NCBI RefSeq assembly: GCF_900163635.1
Contig: NZ_FUID01000005.1
Span: forward strand, 40,636 to 104,635
Origin: Leucobacter sp. 7(1)
Lineage (GTDB): Bacteria > Actinomycetota > Actinomycetes > Actinomycetales > Microbacteriaceae
DNA length: 64,000 nt
Direction of reading: 5' to 3'
Shown here piece after piece: positions 17,712 through 26,200 of the stretch; the first letter of the stretch is position 1; each line of letters starts with the position of its first letter. Position numbers and translations under genes: made by a program. Under the pieces are notes generated by a model, which worked only from the letters and a program-made list of their open reading frames with translations, had not been told where the DNA came from and searched no databases.

Positions 17712-18689
17712 TCAGCGCCCCCAGAGGGACAGGAACTCGTACGCGACGTGCGCCGCGGCGAGCGAGGTGACGTCGGCGTGGTCGTAGGCCGGGGCGACCT
17801 CGACGACGTCGGCGCCGACGATGTTCAGCGGAGCCAGGCCGCGGATCAGGTACAGGAGCTCGCGGCTCGTGAGGCCCCCGGGCTCAGGGGTGCCGGTGCC
17901 GGGAGCGAACGCCGGATCGAGCACGTCGATGTCGACGGACACATACACGGGCCGCCCATCGAGTCGCCGCAGCATCTGCTCGAGAATCCCTTCAAGCCCG
18001 GTCGTGGAGAACTCGCTTGAGTGGACGGTCTGGAAGCCGAGCGCGCGATCCTCGGAGAGATCCTGGGGGCCGTAGAGCGGGCCGCGGATTCCGACGTGCA
18101 TGCAGCCCTCGGGGTCGAGTAGACCCTCCTCTGAAGCCCGGCGGAACGGGGTGCCGTGATGCATGGCGGCCCCGAAATAGGTGCCGAAGGTGTCGATGTG
18201 TGCGTCGAAGTGCAGCACGGATATGGGGCCGTGGTGACGCGCGAGTGTCTTGATCGAGGGGTAGGCGATTGTGTGGTCCCCACCCAGGAGCACGAGCTTG
18301 CCGGCGCGCTCGCGGGCCGCAGCGAGCCCGGTGAGCATCGCCTCGACGGCGCGGTCCACCCCGAAGGGGGTGACCGCCAGGTTTCCCACGTCAGCGACCT
18401 GGTGCGCGGCAAACGGGAACGAATCGAGTTCGACGTTGTAGGGCCGGATCAGGTGGCTGGCCCCGCGGATGCCCTCGGGGCCAAAGCGCGCTCCGGGGCG
18501 GAAGGTGACGCCGGAATCGAACGGGATGCCGATCACGCCGGCCTGCGCCTCGCCGACCTCGGCCAGGCTCGGAAGGCCCGCAAAGGTGCCGGGGCCGGCA
18601 AAGCGTGGCACCTGGGAGAAGTCGACCTGGCCGGTGACGGGTCGACCGTCTCGGCTCACGCCGGTCGTGTAGGGGAGTTCGAGGGTCAT
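17712..18689 (-). CDS. agmatinase/guanidinobutyrase-family ureohydrolase
   Basis: 325-aa member of the arginase/agmatinase family, which removes urea from guanidino compounds with a binuclear Mn centre. Metal-ligand motifs GGDHTIAYP, HFDAHIDTF and SVDIDVLDPAF are intact, and GIPFDSGVTFRPGARFGPEGIR is the typical N-terminal motif. Family motifs cannot separate agmatine from 4-guanidinobutyrate; the coupled neighbour resembling 2-ketoarginine decarboxylase favours 4-guanidinobutyrate. The start overlaps the stop of the upstream gene by 4 bp (ATGA). Confidence 0.88.
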   Translation of the reverse strand: MTLELPYTTGVSRDGRPVTGQVDFSQVPRFAGPGTFAGLPSLAEVGEAQAGVIGIPFDSGVTFRPGARFGPEGIRGASHLIRPYNVELDSFPFAAHQVADVGNLAVTPFGVDRAVEAMLTGLAAARERAGKLVLLGGDHTIAYPSIKTLARHHGPISVLHFDAHIDTFGTYFGAAMHHGTPFRRASEEGLLDPEGCMHVGIRGPLYGPQDLSEDRALGFQTVHSSEFSTTGLEGILEQMLRRLDGRPVYVSVDIDVLDPAFAPGTGTPEPGGLTSRELLYLIRGLAPLNIVGADVVEVAPAYDHADVTSLAAAHVAYEFLSLWGR

Positions 18690-20314
18690 GCGGGGGTGCC
18701 TTCCTGGAGTGCATCGGCTTCGACGCGGTGTTCGGCCGGAGCCTGCACCACGATGACGGAGAGGCCGGGCTCGGCGGTTGCGGCGCGCAGCGCCTCGGTG
18801 AGCTCGGCCGGTGTGGCTGGTGTGGTGACCGCGGCACCAAAACCCGCGGCGATCATGCCGAGATCCTGCGCGGTGGTGCGGACGCCTGCGGGGCGGATGT
18901 CGGTGCGGGCGAAGGAGACCTCGATCTCGCGATACCCGCCGTTGTCCCAGATCAGGAATGTGATGTTCGCGCCCAGATCTTGCGCGGTGGCGAGCTCCGG
19001 CAGCGTGAAGAGCGCGCTGCCATCACCCGCGAGCGCCACGACAGGAGTGTCCGGAGCAGCGATTGCCGCCCCGATCGCCATCGGGAGCGCCGGCCCGAGC
19101 GTGCCGTAGCCGTAGGGGGCGAGCCATCGGCCCGGGCTGTCGAGGGGGAGGAAGTGGTGGGCCTGATACGCCACCTGGGCCGAATCCGCGGTGAGGATGG
19201 CATCCCCTGGCAGTGCGGCGGCCACCGCGTCGATCCAGGGGGTGTGCGGATCCGCGGCGCGCTCGGCGGCGAGGCCCGCCCGGGCTGCTGCCGCGCGCGC
19301 TGTACCGGCGGCGCTCGCCGCCGTATCCGGTGCCGGGAGCGCCGCGAGCGCGGCCTCGATGAACGCGCCGACACGGAGCGCGAGGGTGGGCCTCGTCTGG
19401 TCGGGGTGGCTGACCGTGGGGTCGATGTCGACGCGCAAGATGTCGGCCATCTGAGGCTCCGCGGTACCGGTGAAGAGCACCTCGAAGTCGGAGAGCTCGG
19501 TACCGAGGCCCACGACGAGGTCCGCAGCACTGACGAGTTCCTGCGTGCGCGGGAACGGCATGCTGATGCCCGCGTTGAGCGGGTGGGCTTCGGGGAGTAG
19601 TCCCTTCGCGTTGCCGGTGAGGATCACGGGGGCCGCGAGGCGCTCGGCGAACGCCTGCACCGCAGCACCATCGTGGCGTGCGCCGCCACCCGCGATGATG
19701 ACGGGGGAAGTGGCTGCCGCGAGCCGCTTGAGTTCCTCCGTGAGCTGAGGCGTGGGAGGGGCAGCCGGCGCAAGACTGGGGGAGGAGGCAGGCCGGTGCA
19801 GCTCGCCCACCTCTTCCTCAAGGAGATCGCGTGGGATCCCGATGTACACGGGGCGCGACCGCTCGTGCTGCCAGCGGGTGAATGCCTCGTCGATGAGTTC
19901 GGACACGCGTTCGGCGGTGGTCACTGTCTCGCTGAACAGGGTGAAGGGCCGGAGTACCTCGGCAAGGTCCGGAGTATCGTGCAGGGTGCCGCGGTGGGCG
20001 CCGAGCTGTTCACGCGTGACCGTCGAGCCGATGACAAGCATGGGGATGGAATCGTGCCACGCCTGGCCGATGGGGGTGAGCGCGTTCAGTACGCCGGGTC
20101 CCGTGATGAGATAGCAGACACCGGGTGTGCCGGAGACGCGGGTGTAGGCGTCCGCCATGAACGCGGCTCCCTGCTCGTGGCGCGGGATCGTGACGTTCAG
20201 CCCGCTCCGGTCGATGTCGCGGAACAGTTCGAGCGTATGCACTCCCGGGATCCCGAATATCTGGGAGATTCCGTATTCGGTGAGCAGTGAGCTGATGGCC
20301 TGACCGAGCCGCAT
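18686..20314 (-). CDS. TPP-dependent decarboxylase, AruI-like (2-ketoarginine decarboxylase candidate)
   Basis: 542-aa thiamine-diphosphate enzyme of the acetolactate-synthase superfamily. FGIPGVHTLELFRDI and PRHEQGAAFMADAYTRVSG carry the cofactor-activating Glu; LITGPGVLNAL and the TPP/Mg motif GDGSALFT ... N are present. The N-terminal phrasing is close to 5-guanidino-2-oxopentanoate decarboxylase as I recall it (AruI), which converts 2-ketoarginine to 4-guanidinobutyraldehyde. Start ATG 20314 follows AGAGGGG; an ATG 27 bases further upstream is less likely. No aminotransferase or aldehyde dehydrogenase is adjacent. Confidence 0.75.
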   Translation of the reverse strand: MRLGQAISSLLTEYGISQIFGIPGVHTLELFRDIDRSGLNVTIPRHEQGAAFMADAYTRVSGTPGVCYLITGPGVLNALTPIGQAWHDSIPMLVIGSTVTREQLGAHRGTLHDTPDLAEVLRPFTLFSETVTTAERVSELIDEAFTRWQHERSRPVYIGIPRDLLEEEVGELHRPASSPSLAPAAPPTPQLTEELKRLAAATSPVIIAGGGARHDGAAVQAFAERLAAPVILTGNAKGLLPEAHPLNAGISMPFPRTQELVSAADLVVGLGTELSDFEVLFTGTAEPQMADILRVDIDPTVSHPDQTRPTLALRVGAFIEAALAALPAPDTAASAAGTARAAAARAGLAAERAADPHTPWIDAVAAALPGDAILTADSAQVAYQAHHFLPLDSPGRWLAPYGYGTLGPALPMAIGAAIAAPDTPVVALAGDGSALFTLPELATAQDLGANITFLIWDNGGYREIEVSFARTDIRPAGVRTTAQDLGMIAAGFGAAVTTPATPAELTEALRAATAEPGLSVIVVQAPAEHRVEADALQEGTPA

Positions 20315-20392
20315 GTGATGCGTCCCCTCTGCGGACCTCATCGTCCGCGCCGTGTTTTATGTGACAATACTCTGTGAGGTCATACTAAACAC

Positions 20393-20407
20393 CGAAAGCG
20401 GCTTTCG
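20393..20407 (+). promoter_or_regulatory. palindromic operator in the decarboxylase/XRE-cupin gap
   Basis: CGAAAGC-G-GCTTTCG, a perfect 15-bp palindrome 8-22 bp upstream of the -10 box of the XRE-cupin gene, so overlapping its -35 region and close to the start of the divergent catabolic operon. It is probably the binding site of the XRE-cupin regulator. Confidence 0.6.
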
Positions 20408-20414
20408 TCAACGC

Positions 20415-20420
20415 TAGACT
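20415..20420 (+). promoter_or_regulatory. -10 box of leaderless XRE-cupin gene
   Basis: TAGACT ends 6 nt before ATG 20427, with no room for an RBS. Confidence 0.6.
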
Positions 20421-20426
20421 GCGGGA

Positions 20427-21020
20427 ATGACCGAACGCAGCACCACGGCGCGCCAGCCTCACGCGGGCGCGTCCGAGCAGCTCACCCAGATCGGCTTCCG
20501 GCTCCGCGTCGCCCGTGAGGAGCGGGGGATGACGATCAGCAGCGTCGCTGACTTCACGGGCCTCACGAAGGGCTTTATCTCGCAGGTCGAGCGCGGCCTC
20601 GCCTCGGCCTCGATCTCGTCACTCGCCGCGATCTGTGACGCACTCACGATGCCCATGGGCCGGCTCTTTGATCCGCCGAAGATCTATGTGAACCGCCGCG
20701 CGGACCGGCAGCCGGCCACGTTGATGGGAGACGGCGTGGCCGACACGATTCTCACCCCGCCCGGCCAGAGCGACGTGCAGGTCATCGAGACCTGGGTGGA
20801 GCCCGGCGGCGGATTCGAACCCGAGCCCTATCGGCTCCCCGTCGACCGAGAGTTCGTGGTCGTGCTGGCGGGTGAACTGGAGCTTCGCATCGAGGCCGAG
20901 ACGTTCCTCCTCGCCGAGGGGGACACCATGAGCTTCGACGCGCGGCACGCGCACATCTGGCGCAACCCCTCGGAAACCGAGCGCGCGCGGGTGATGTGGG
21001 TGCTTTCCTCCCGCGTCTAG
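20427..21020 (+). CDS. XRE-family regulator with cupin domain
   Basis: 197 aa. An N-terminal helix-turn-helix (about 20-78: IGFRLRVAREERGMTISSVADFTGLTKGFISQVERGLASASISSLAAI) is followed by a C-terminal cupin (about 110-190: VEPGGGFEPEPYRLPVDREFVVVLAGELELR). Such regulators often control polyamine or amino-acid catabolism and sense a small ligand in the cupin. It is divergent from the decarboxylase-ureohydrolase operon and has a palindrome at its promoter, so it probably regulates that operon and itself. Translation appears leaderless. Confidence 0.9.
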   Translation: MTERSTTARQPHAGASEQLTQIGFRLRVAREERGMTISSVADFTGLTKGFISQVERGLASASISSLAAICDALTMPMGRLFDPPKIYVNRRADRQPATLMGDGVADTILTPPGQSDVQVIETWVEPGGGFEPEPYRLPVDREFVVVLAGELELRIEAETFLLAEGDTMSFDARHAHIWRNPSETERARVMWVLSSRV

Positions 21021-21035
21021 CAGCGGGAGGGGCCG

Positions 21036-22670
21036 TTAGACCTGATCCTCGTCGAGGATCGTGTACGCGTAACCCTGCTCGGCGAGAAAGCGCTGCCGGT
21101 TCTGCGCGAAGTCCTGATCCACGGTGTCGCGGGTGATCAGCGTGTAGAACGACGCCGTCGCCCCGTTGGCCTTCGGACGCAGGAGTCGTCCAAGACGCTG
21201 GGCCTCCTCCTGTCGCGAACCGAACGAACCGGAGATCTGAATCGCCACGGACGCATCCGGGAGATCTACGGAGAAGTTCGCCACCTTGGACACGACGAGG
21301 ATCTTCTCCTCACCGGAACGGAACGCCCCGAAGAGTCGCTCGCGCTCGTCCACGGGGGTCTGCCCGGTGATGAGCGGCACCCCGAGCGCCTCCGACATGG
21401 ACTCGAGCTGGTCGATGTACTGCCCGATCACGAGCACGCTCTCGCCCGGGTGGTTGTCGATGATCCGGCGCGCGATCCGCTCCTTCACCGGGGCGCTCGC
21501 TGCGATCCGATAGCGGTCCTGGTCTTCCGCGATCGCGTACTCCATGCGCTCGGACTCGCTGAGCCCCACGCGCACCTCAAAGCAGGCGGCCGGCGCGATG
21601 AAGCCCTGCGCCTCAATGTCCTTCCACGCGGCGTCGTAGCGCTTCGGGCCGATCAGGCTGAACACGTCCCCCTCGCGGCCGTCCTCGCGTACCAGGGTGG
21701 CCGTGAGCCCCAGTCGACGGCGCGCCTGCAGATCCGCGGTCAGCTTGAACACGGGAGCGGGAAGCAGATGCACCTCGTCGTAGACGATGACGCCCCAGTC
21801 CTCGGCATCGAGCAACGACAGGTGTGCGTACTCGCCCTTTCGACGGCTCGTGAGGATCTGGTAGGTCGCGATCGTGACCGGTTTGACCTCTTTCACTTGC
21901 CCGGAGTACTCGCCGATCTCGTCCTCGGTGAGCGAGGTGCGGCGCAGCAGTTCGTCGCGCCACTGCCGCGCCGAGACTGCGTTGGTGACGAGGATCAGGG
22001 TCTTCGCTCCGACGGCCGCCATTGAGGCCGCACCCACAATTGTCTTGCCAGCGCCACAGGGAAGTACAACGACGCCGGATCCACCGCGCTGGAACGCTTC
22101 GACAGCCTTCGCCTGGTAGTCGCGGAGTTCCCAGCCGTCTTCGGCGAGCTCGATGTCGTAGGGTTCGCCGGGGGTGTAGCCCGCGAGGTCCTCGGCCGGC
22201 CAGCCGCGGGTGACGAGTTGCTGCTTGAGCTCGCCGCGTGCCCACGCTTCGACGGGGTAGGTGAACTCATCGCGACGGTTCCCGAGCAGGGGCGCGATTT
22301 TCTTTGCGCTCGTGACCTCTCGGAGCACCGCGGCGTCCTCGGAGCGCAGGATCAATTCGCCCTCCGCGTCCCGCTCGATCGTGAGCCGACCGTAGCGCCG
22401 CATCGTGTCGGCGATCTCGTCGGCGACGCCCGAAGGTACCGGGAACTTCGCATGACGGTTCAGGGTGTCGAGGATTTCTTCGGCGGTGTGCCCGGCGGCG
22501 CGTGCGTTCCACAGGCCCAGCCGGGTCACACGGTACGTGTGGATGTGCTCGGGGGCGCGCTCAAGCTCCGCGAACACAGCAAGTTCGTGGCGGGCGTCTT
22601 CCGCGTCAGGGTGCGCAACTTCGAGGAGGACAGTGTGGTCGCTCTGCACGATGAGGGGGCCGAGTGTCAT
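21036..22670 (-). CDS. XPB-type DNA repair helicase
   Basis: 544-aa superfamily 2 helicase of the bacterial XPB/Ssl2 (ERCC3) type. An N-terminal damage-recognition-like domain (about 1-170) precedes RecA-like domain 1 with ELRDYQAKAV, Walker A LPCGAGKT (203-210), DEVH box (298-301) and GLTATLVREDGREGDV, then RecA-like domain 2 with SKVANFSVDLPDASVAIQIS and QEEAQRLGRLLRP. Likely ATP-dependent DNA unwinding in repair. Ends 15 bp from the convergent XRE-cupin gene. The helicase-associated gene lies 55 bp upstream on the same strand. Confidence 0.93.
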   Translation of the reverse strand: MTLGPLIVQSDHTVLLEVAHPDAEDARHELAVFAELERAPEHIHTYRVTRLGLWNARAAGHTAEEILDTLNRHAKFPVPSGVADEIADTMRRYGRLTIERDAEGELILRSEDAAVLREVTSAKKIAPLLGNRRDEFTYPVEAWARGELKQQLVTRGWPAEDLAGYTPGEPYDIELAEDGWELRDYQAKAVEAFQRGGSGVVVLPCGAGKTIVGAASMAAVGAKTLILVTNAVSARQWRDELLRRTSLTEDEIGEYSGQVKEVKPVTIATYQILTSRRKGEYAHLSLLDAEDWGVIVYDEVHLLPAPVFKLTADLQARRRLGLTATLVREDGREGDVFSLIGPKRYDAAWKDIEAQGFIAPAACFEVRVGLSESERMEYAIAEDQDRYRIAASAPVKERIARRIIDNHPGESVLVIGQYIDQLESMSEALGVPLITGQTPVDERERLFGAFRSGEEKILVVSKVANFSVDLPDASVAIQISGSFGSRQEEAQRLGRLLRPKANGATASFYTLITRDTVDQDFAQNRQRFLAEQGYAYTILDEDQV

Positions 22671-22677
22671 AGCGAAC

Positions 22678-22683
22678 CAGTGT
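22678..22683 (-). promoter_or_regulatory. -10 box of leaderless XPB helicase gene
   Basis: TACACT on the minus strand, 7 nt before ATG 22670, in the 55-bp gap behind the helicase-associated gene. The helicase can therefore be transcribed on its own. Confidence 0.55.
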
Positions 22684-22725
22684 ACTCGGCGGCGGTGAGA
22701 ACGGGGCGTGAGCGTCCCCGACAGG

Positions 22726-24588
22726 CTAGACGGGTTCGACAGCCGTGATCATGTTCACGGGGAGTGTGCGTTCCACACCCGCGACCTGATCCGTGGCGCG
22801 CAAGCGGCCCCCGGTGACAGAGACCGGGAGGAGCGTGAAGGTGTGCTCCTGGCCGCGGGCCTCCGCGGTGACCTGCACCGCGCTTCGGTCCCGGATCGCG
22901 AGCTCCAGCCGACGCGTAAAGTCGCCGGTGCCCGGCTCAGCGCGGGCGGCCGCGTGAACGCGCTCAACGAGTGCGGTGTAGACCTCGTTCAGTTCGGTGC
23001 GCTCGGGGTTCGTTGGAGGCAACGGTGGCGGATCTGCGGCGACGATGGGGATCGCCGCGGTGGCGACGTCCGGCTGGCTCGGGCGGAGGGTGCGGCGTGC
23101 GTTTTCGAGTGCGGCGCTGGTTGTCGGGTGGTACCGCGCGTCGGTGAGCGCCGAGATGACGTGGTCGGCACGCAGCCGTGACAGGAGCACCACGGCTCCC
23201 GCTGCGGGCGCGCCCGAGTCCGACCGTGTGAGTTGCAGGTGCTGCAGGGTGCGGTCCACGAGGAGCGTTTCTGCGAGGTCCGGACGCCCGACCGTGATTC
23301 GGGTGCGGCCCCCGTCCCCGTCATACTCGTCGACGACGAGATCTCCGAGGCGTTGCGCGCGCGCCGAGAGGAGGTACTCGAGCGGCTGTGGGATCCCCGT
23401 CAACGAGATCCGGGCGAACAGCTCCCGGGTGGTGTCGGGTGAGACACCCTGCTCCAGCCCCTCGGCGATGCTCGCATCCGTGATGCGGCGCGTCGAGGCC
23501 ACCCCAATCTGTTCGGCTCGAGAGATCGCCCCCAGGATCGCTTCGTCAGCAGGGGCAAGCGGGCCCGGTACGACGATGCTGAGATCGGGTTGGACGTATA
23601 CTCCGGGAGCCTGACCTGGGGTCTGCTCGGCAACGATGGCGCGTGCAGCCGAAAGATCTGCGCCGCACAGGGCTTCCGCCGGGGAGCTGAGGCGGCCGCC
23701 TACTGTCAGCCCGAGTTGCTCGGCGACGGCGACGAAGGCTCGTGCAGCTTCGAGCTCGCCCTCGGGGAGGAGCGGGAAGTGATGGGGGATCGCGGCTGCT
23801 GCTGCAGCAAGATCGCCCGGGGTCGCGGACAGGACGGCGCGCAGTGGGGTGGGAGTCGCTCGCACGACGGCCTCTGCAAGGGTGAGCCACCGCTCGCGGT
23901 TGTCGCTTCGCAGCCAGGCCGTCGCGGGCTCCGCGACCACAAGCAGGTGCTCGTCGCGGCGCGGCGCGGTCAAGCCGGCGTGCCCGAGCGCGGTCACGAT
24001 CCGCGAGACGGAAGCGACGTCGATGCTTGTCGCGTCGGCAAGCGCTCGGAGTGACACGACTGCGACGGTCCCGTTCCGGTTGAGTTTGCTCGGGCGGAGG
24101 GCGAGCACGCGCAGGCACTCGGCGGCCTGCCCGACCGCGGTAAACGCCGGGGAATACCAGCTGCTCGTATCGGCTGCGTGTTCCGCGGTGCCGGGCGTGA
24201 ATGACCGGTCCCCGGCCGCTTCGGCCATGAGCTGGGCCGGTGCGAACCCCGTGGCGGTGAGTGCGTCGCTCACGACCGCCGTGACCTCGGGAAGCGCCAC
24301 AGGGACGCCGGCGTCGGCCCCCACAAGCCCGCGAGCCGCAAGTGCTTCGACGGTCGCGGGATCGGCTGCGCTGGGCGTTTGGGCGATAAGGAGCAGCGTC
24401 CGGAGTGCATTCCGGTCGAGGGGGAGAATCGCGCGGGTGATGGAATCGACGCGGAGGAGATCGGTCGCGAGGCCGATCGGGTCGGCGATACTTCCCGCAG
24501 TCTGCGGACGGCGCTGCGCGACCACACCGCGCAGCGCATTCCGATCCATCTCGGCGATGGCGGAGGCGAGCGCGAGTGTGCCGCTCAC
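22726..24588 (-). CDS. helicase-associated domain protein (Helicase_C_3 type)
   Basis: 620-aa actinobacterial protein, widely found next to XPB helicase genes and sharing the XPB/Ssl2 N-terminal-like domain. Readable parts include RNALRGVVAQRRPQTAGSIADP near the N terminus, winged-helix-like stretches in the middle (ATSIDVASVSRIVTALGHAGL) and the conserved VQPDLSIVVPGPL and ISRAEQIGVASTRRITDASIA. No ATPase motifs, so it is probably an accessory subunit or paralogue acting with the helicase; the biochemical role is unknown. Confidence 0.82.
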   Translation of the reverse strand: MSGTLALASAIAEMDRNALRGVVAQRRPQTAGSIADPIGLATDLLRVDSITRAILPLDRNALRTLLLIAQTPSAADPATVEALAARGLVGADAGVPVALPEVTAVVSDALTATGFAPAQLMAEAAGDRSFTPGTAEHAADTSSWYSPAFTAVGQAAECLRVLALRPSKLNRNGTVAVVSLRALADATSIDVASVSRIVTALGHAGLTAPRRDEHLLVVAEPATAWLRSDNRERWLTLAEAVVRATPTPLRAVLSATPGDLAAAAAAIPHHFPLLPEGELEAARAFVAVAEQLGLTVGGRLSSPAEALCGADLSAARAIVAEQTPGQAPGVYVQPDLSIVVPGPLAPADEAILGAISRAEQIGVASTRRITDASIAEGLEQGVSPDTTRELFARISLTGIPQPLEYLLSARAQRLGDLVVDEYDGDGGRTRITVGRPDLAETLLVDRTLQHLQLTRSDSGAPAAGAVVLLSRLRADHVISALTDARYHPTTSAALENARRTLRPSQPDVATAAIPIVAADPPPLPPTNPERTELNEVYTALVERVHAAARAEPGTGDFTRRLELAIRDRSAVQVTAEARGQEHTFTLLPVSVTGGRLRATDQVAGVERTLPVNMITAVEPV

Positions 24589-24601
24589 GGTAACTGCCGC
24601 G

Positions 24602-24877
24602 CTACTTTCCGCTGTTCCGGCGGAACTCGCGCCGACGGCGGGCCTGCGTCAGGATCAGGAGCAACACCAGGAGGACAAACCCGACGGGAAGTCCGATGAG
24701 GGAAACGCCGTACACGATAGGCCAGAGGCCCTCGGCCATTGCTTGCCTGTCGTTCAGCCCGACAATGAGCGTGGCGAAGAACGAGAGCAATGCGACGGCG
24801 ATGATCGAGAGCGAACTGATCGCGAGGATCCGCTCCAGAAGTGATGGGGTGCTGGGTTCTATGGACATCCGCTCCAT
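24602..24877 (-). CDS. small two-helix membrane protein
   Basis: 91 aa, start taken at ATG 24877 (AGGGG upstream); a second ATG nine bases in also has GGAG close by. Two transmembrane helices (ILAISSLSIIAVALLSFFATLIVGL and IVYGVSLIGLPVGFVLLVLLLIL) and a basic C-terminal tail QARRRREFRRNSGK. Not recognised. It precedes the helicase-associated gene by 13 bp. Confidence 0.7.
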   Translation of the reverse strand: MERMSIEPSTPSLLERILAISSLSIIAVALLSFFATLIVGLNDRQAMAEGLWPIVYGVSLIGLPVGFVLLVLLLILTQARRRREFRRNSGK

Positions 24878-24918
24878 TTTAGCCCCTACTTCCTCCCGGC
24901 GGGTGGAAGATCGGGCAC

Positions 24919-24924
24919 TACACT
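24919..24924 (+). promoter_or_regulatory. candidate -10 of the cold-shock/DUF3027 operon
   Basis: TACACT about 80 bp before the cold-shock start, leaving a 5' leader of roughly 75 nt, as is common for cold-shock mRNAs. No good -35 is visible. Confidence 0.35.
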
Positions 24925-25006
24925 GGGGAGGATATGCGGGTGCGTCACTCAGCACCGAAGCGCGGTGGACCGGGTGCGCACCCGCCGAGACGGAAAGGGA
25001 CGAGGC

Positions 25007-25384
25007 ATGCCGAACGGCAAGGTCAGGTTCTACGACGAAGACAAAGGCTTCGGCTTTATTCAGGGCGAGGACGGTGCTCAGGTGTACCTGCACGCGTCAG
25101 TCCTTCCCGACGGTGTCGAGGTGCAGGCCGGTACGCGTGTGGAATATAGCGTTGCGGATGGTCGCCGCGGTCCGCAGGCACTGTCGGTGCGTGTTCTTGA
25201 GGCCCCGAAGGCCCCGAAGCGGAATCGGAAGTCTGCTGATGAGATGGCGATCATTATCGAGGACCTGGTGAAGTTGCTCGACGGGCTTGGCGGTCGGCTG
25301 AAGAACGGGCAGTACCCCGAGCGGGCACAGTCCCGGCAGGTGGCGGCGATGTTGCGCCGAGTAGCGGATGACTTCGATGCCTGA
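25007..25384 (+). CDS. cold-shock-domain protein with C-terminal extension
   Basis: 125 aa, starting ATG 25007 behind GGGACGAGG. Residues 1-65 are a cold-shock OB fold with RNP1 KGFGFIQ and RNP2 VYLHAS, binding single-stranded RNA/DNA. Residues 66-125 are an added helical tail (ADEMAIIIEDLVKLLDGLGG ... RQVAAMLRRVADDFDA), so it is nearly twice the size of CspA. Its end overlaps the DUF3027 gene. Confidence 0.92.
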   Translation: MPNGKVRFYDEDKGFGFIQGEDGAQVYLHASVLPDGVEVQAGTRVEYSVADGRRGPQALSVRVLEAPKAPKRNRKSADEMAIIIEDLVKLLDGLGGRLKNGQYPERAQSRQVAAMLRRVADDFDA

Positions 25385-25991
25385 GGACGTGAACGTGCCG
25401 ACGCACGAAGAGGGTGCCGCGGATTCAGTGCTACTTGCAGCTCGGGCGCAGGCCCGCGCTGCGCTCGAAGAGATCACCCCGTCCGACACCATCGGTGCCG
25501 AGGCCGGGCACGAGGTCCACGAGGCCCACGTGCTCACACTGCTGTTCGAATGCAAGCTCCCGGGGTACCCCGGCTGGCGGTGGGCGGCGACGCTCGCGCG
25601 CGTCGACGAGACCGCAGCCGTGACCGTGCTCGAAGTGGAGTTGCTTCCCGGCCCGGGTGCTGTGACCGCTCCCGAGTGGGTGCCCTGGTCGGAGCGCCTG
25701 GCGCAGTACCGGGAGACGCAGGCTCGGCAGGCACTGGAAGGCACCTCGGCGGATGACGCGGCGGCGGCTGAACTCGGTGACGAGGACGACGACGAGCTCA
25801 TGGACAACGACTACAACGATTTCGATGACGAGCTTGACGGCGTTGATATCGATGAACTCAGTACCCACGATGACGACGATCGTGACGAGGACTCGGACGA
25901 GGATCGCACCGATGAGTCTGATGACACGGAGCTCTTCGATGAAGACCCTGACGAGGTGGACGACGACGCGGACGAGGACGACGACCGCTAG
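25377..25991 (+). CDS. DUF3027 protein with acidic tail
   Basis: About 204 aa. Residues 1-115 match the actinobacterial DUF3027 type (HEVHEAHVLTLLFECKLPGYPGWRWAATLARV, PEWVPWSERLAQYRE); the remainder is almost entirely Asp/Glu. Function unknown; acidic tails can mimic nucleic acid. The start overlaps the cold-shock stop (ATG 25377, or ATG 25368), indicating coupling. The pairing with a cold-shock protein is conserved in related actinobacteria as far as I recall. Confidence 0.8.
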   Translation: MPEDVNVPTHEEGAADSVLLAARAQARAALEEITPSDTIGAEAGHEVHEAHVLTLLFECKLPGYPGWRWAATLARVDETAAVTVLEVELLPGPGAVTAPEWVPWSERLAQYRETQARQALEGTSADDAAAAELGDEDDDELMDNDYNDFDDELDGVDIDELSTHDDDDRDEDSDEDRTDESDDTELFDEDPDEVDDDADEDDDR

Positions 25992-26010
25992 TCACCGATC
26001 GCTTGAACAC

Positions 26011-26047
26011 CCCCAGCGGCCCGGACCCCGGGCCGCTGGGGTTTTTT
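26011..26047 (+). terminator. intrinsic terminator after DUF3027
   Basis: Perfect 14-bp stem CCCCAGCGGCCCGG / CCGGGCCGCTGGGG, 3-nt loop, then TTTTTT. Confidence 0.95.
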
Positions 26048-26200
26048 CTGCGTCGACACAGACTCCGGCACAAGATACGTAGTTTTCCCGGATCCCCGCC
26101 GCACACGTCGTTCATAGCCTGTTCCTGGGGCGGGGAACGTACACGGAATCTCAGATGATTGCCGTGCGTCCCCGCGAAGTATTCGGGGATGGGGAACGCA

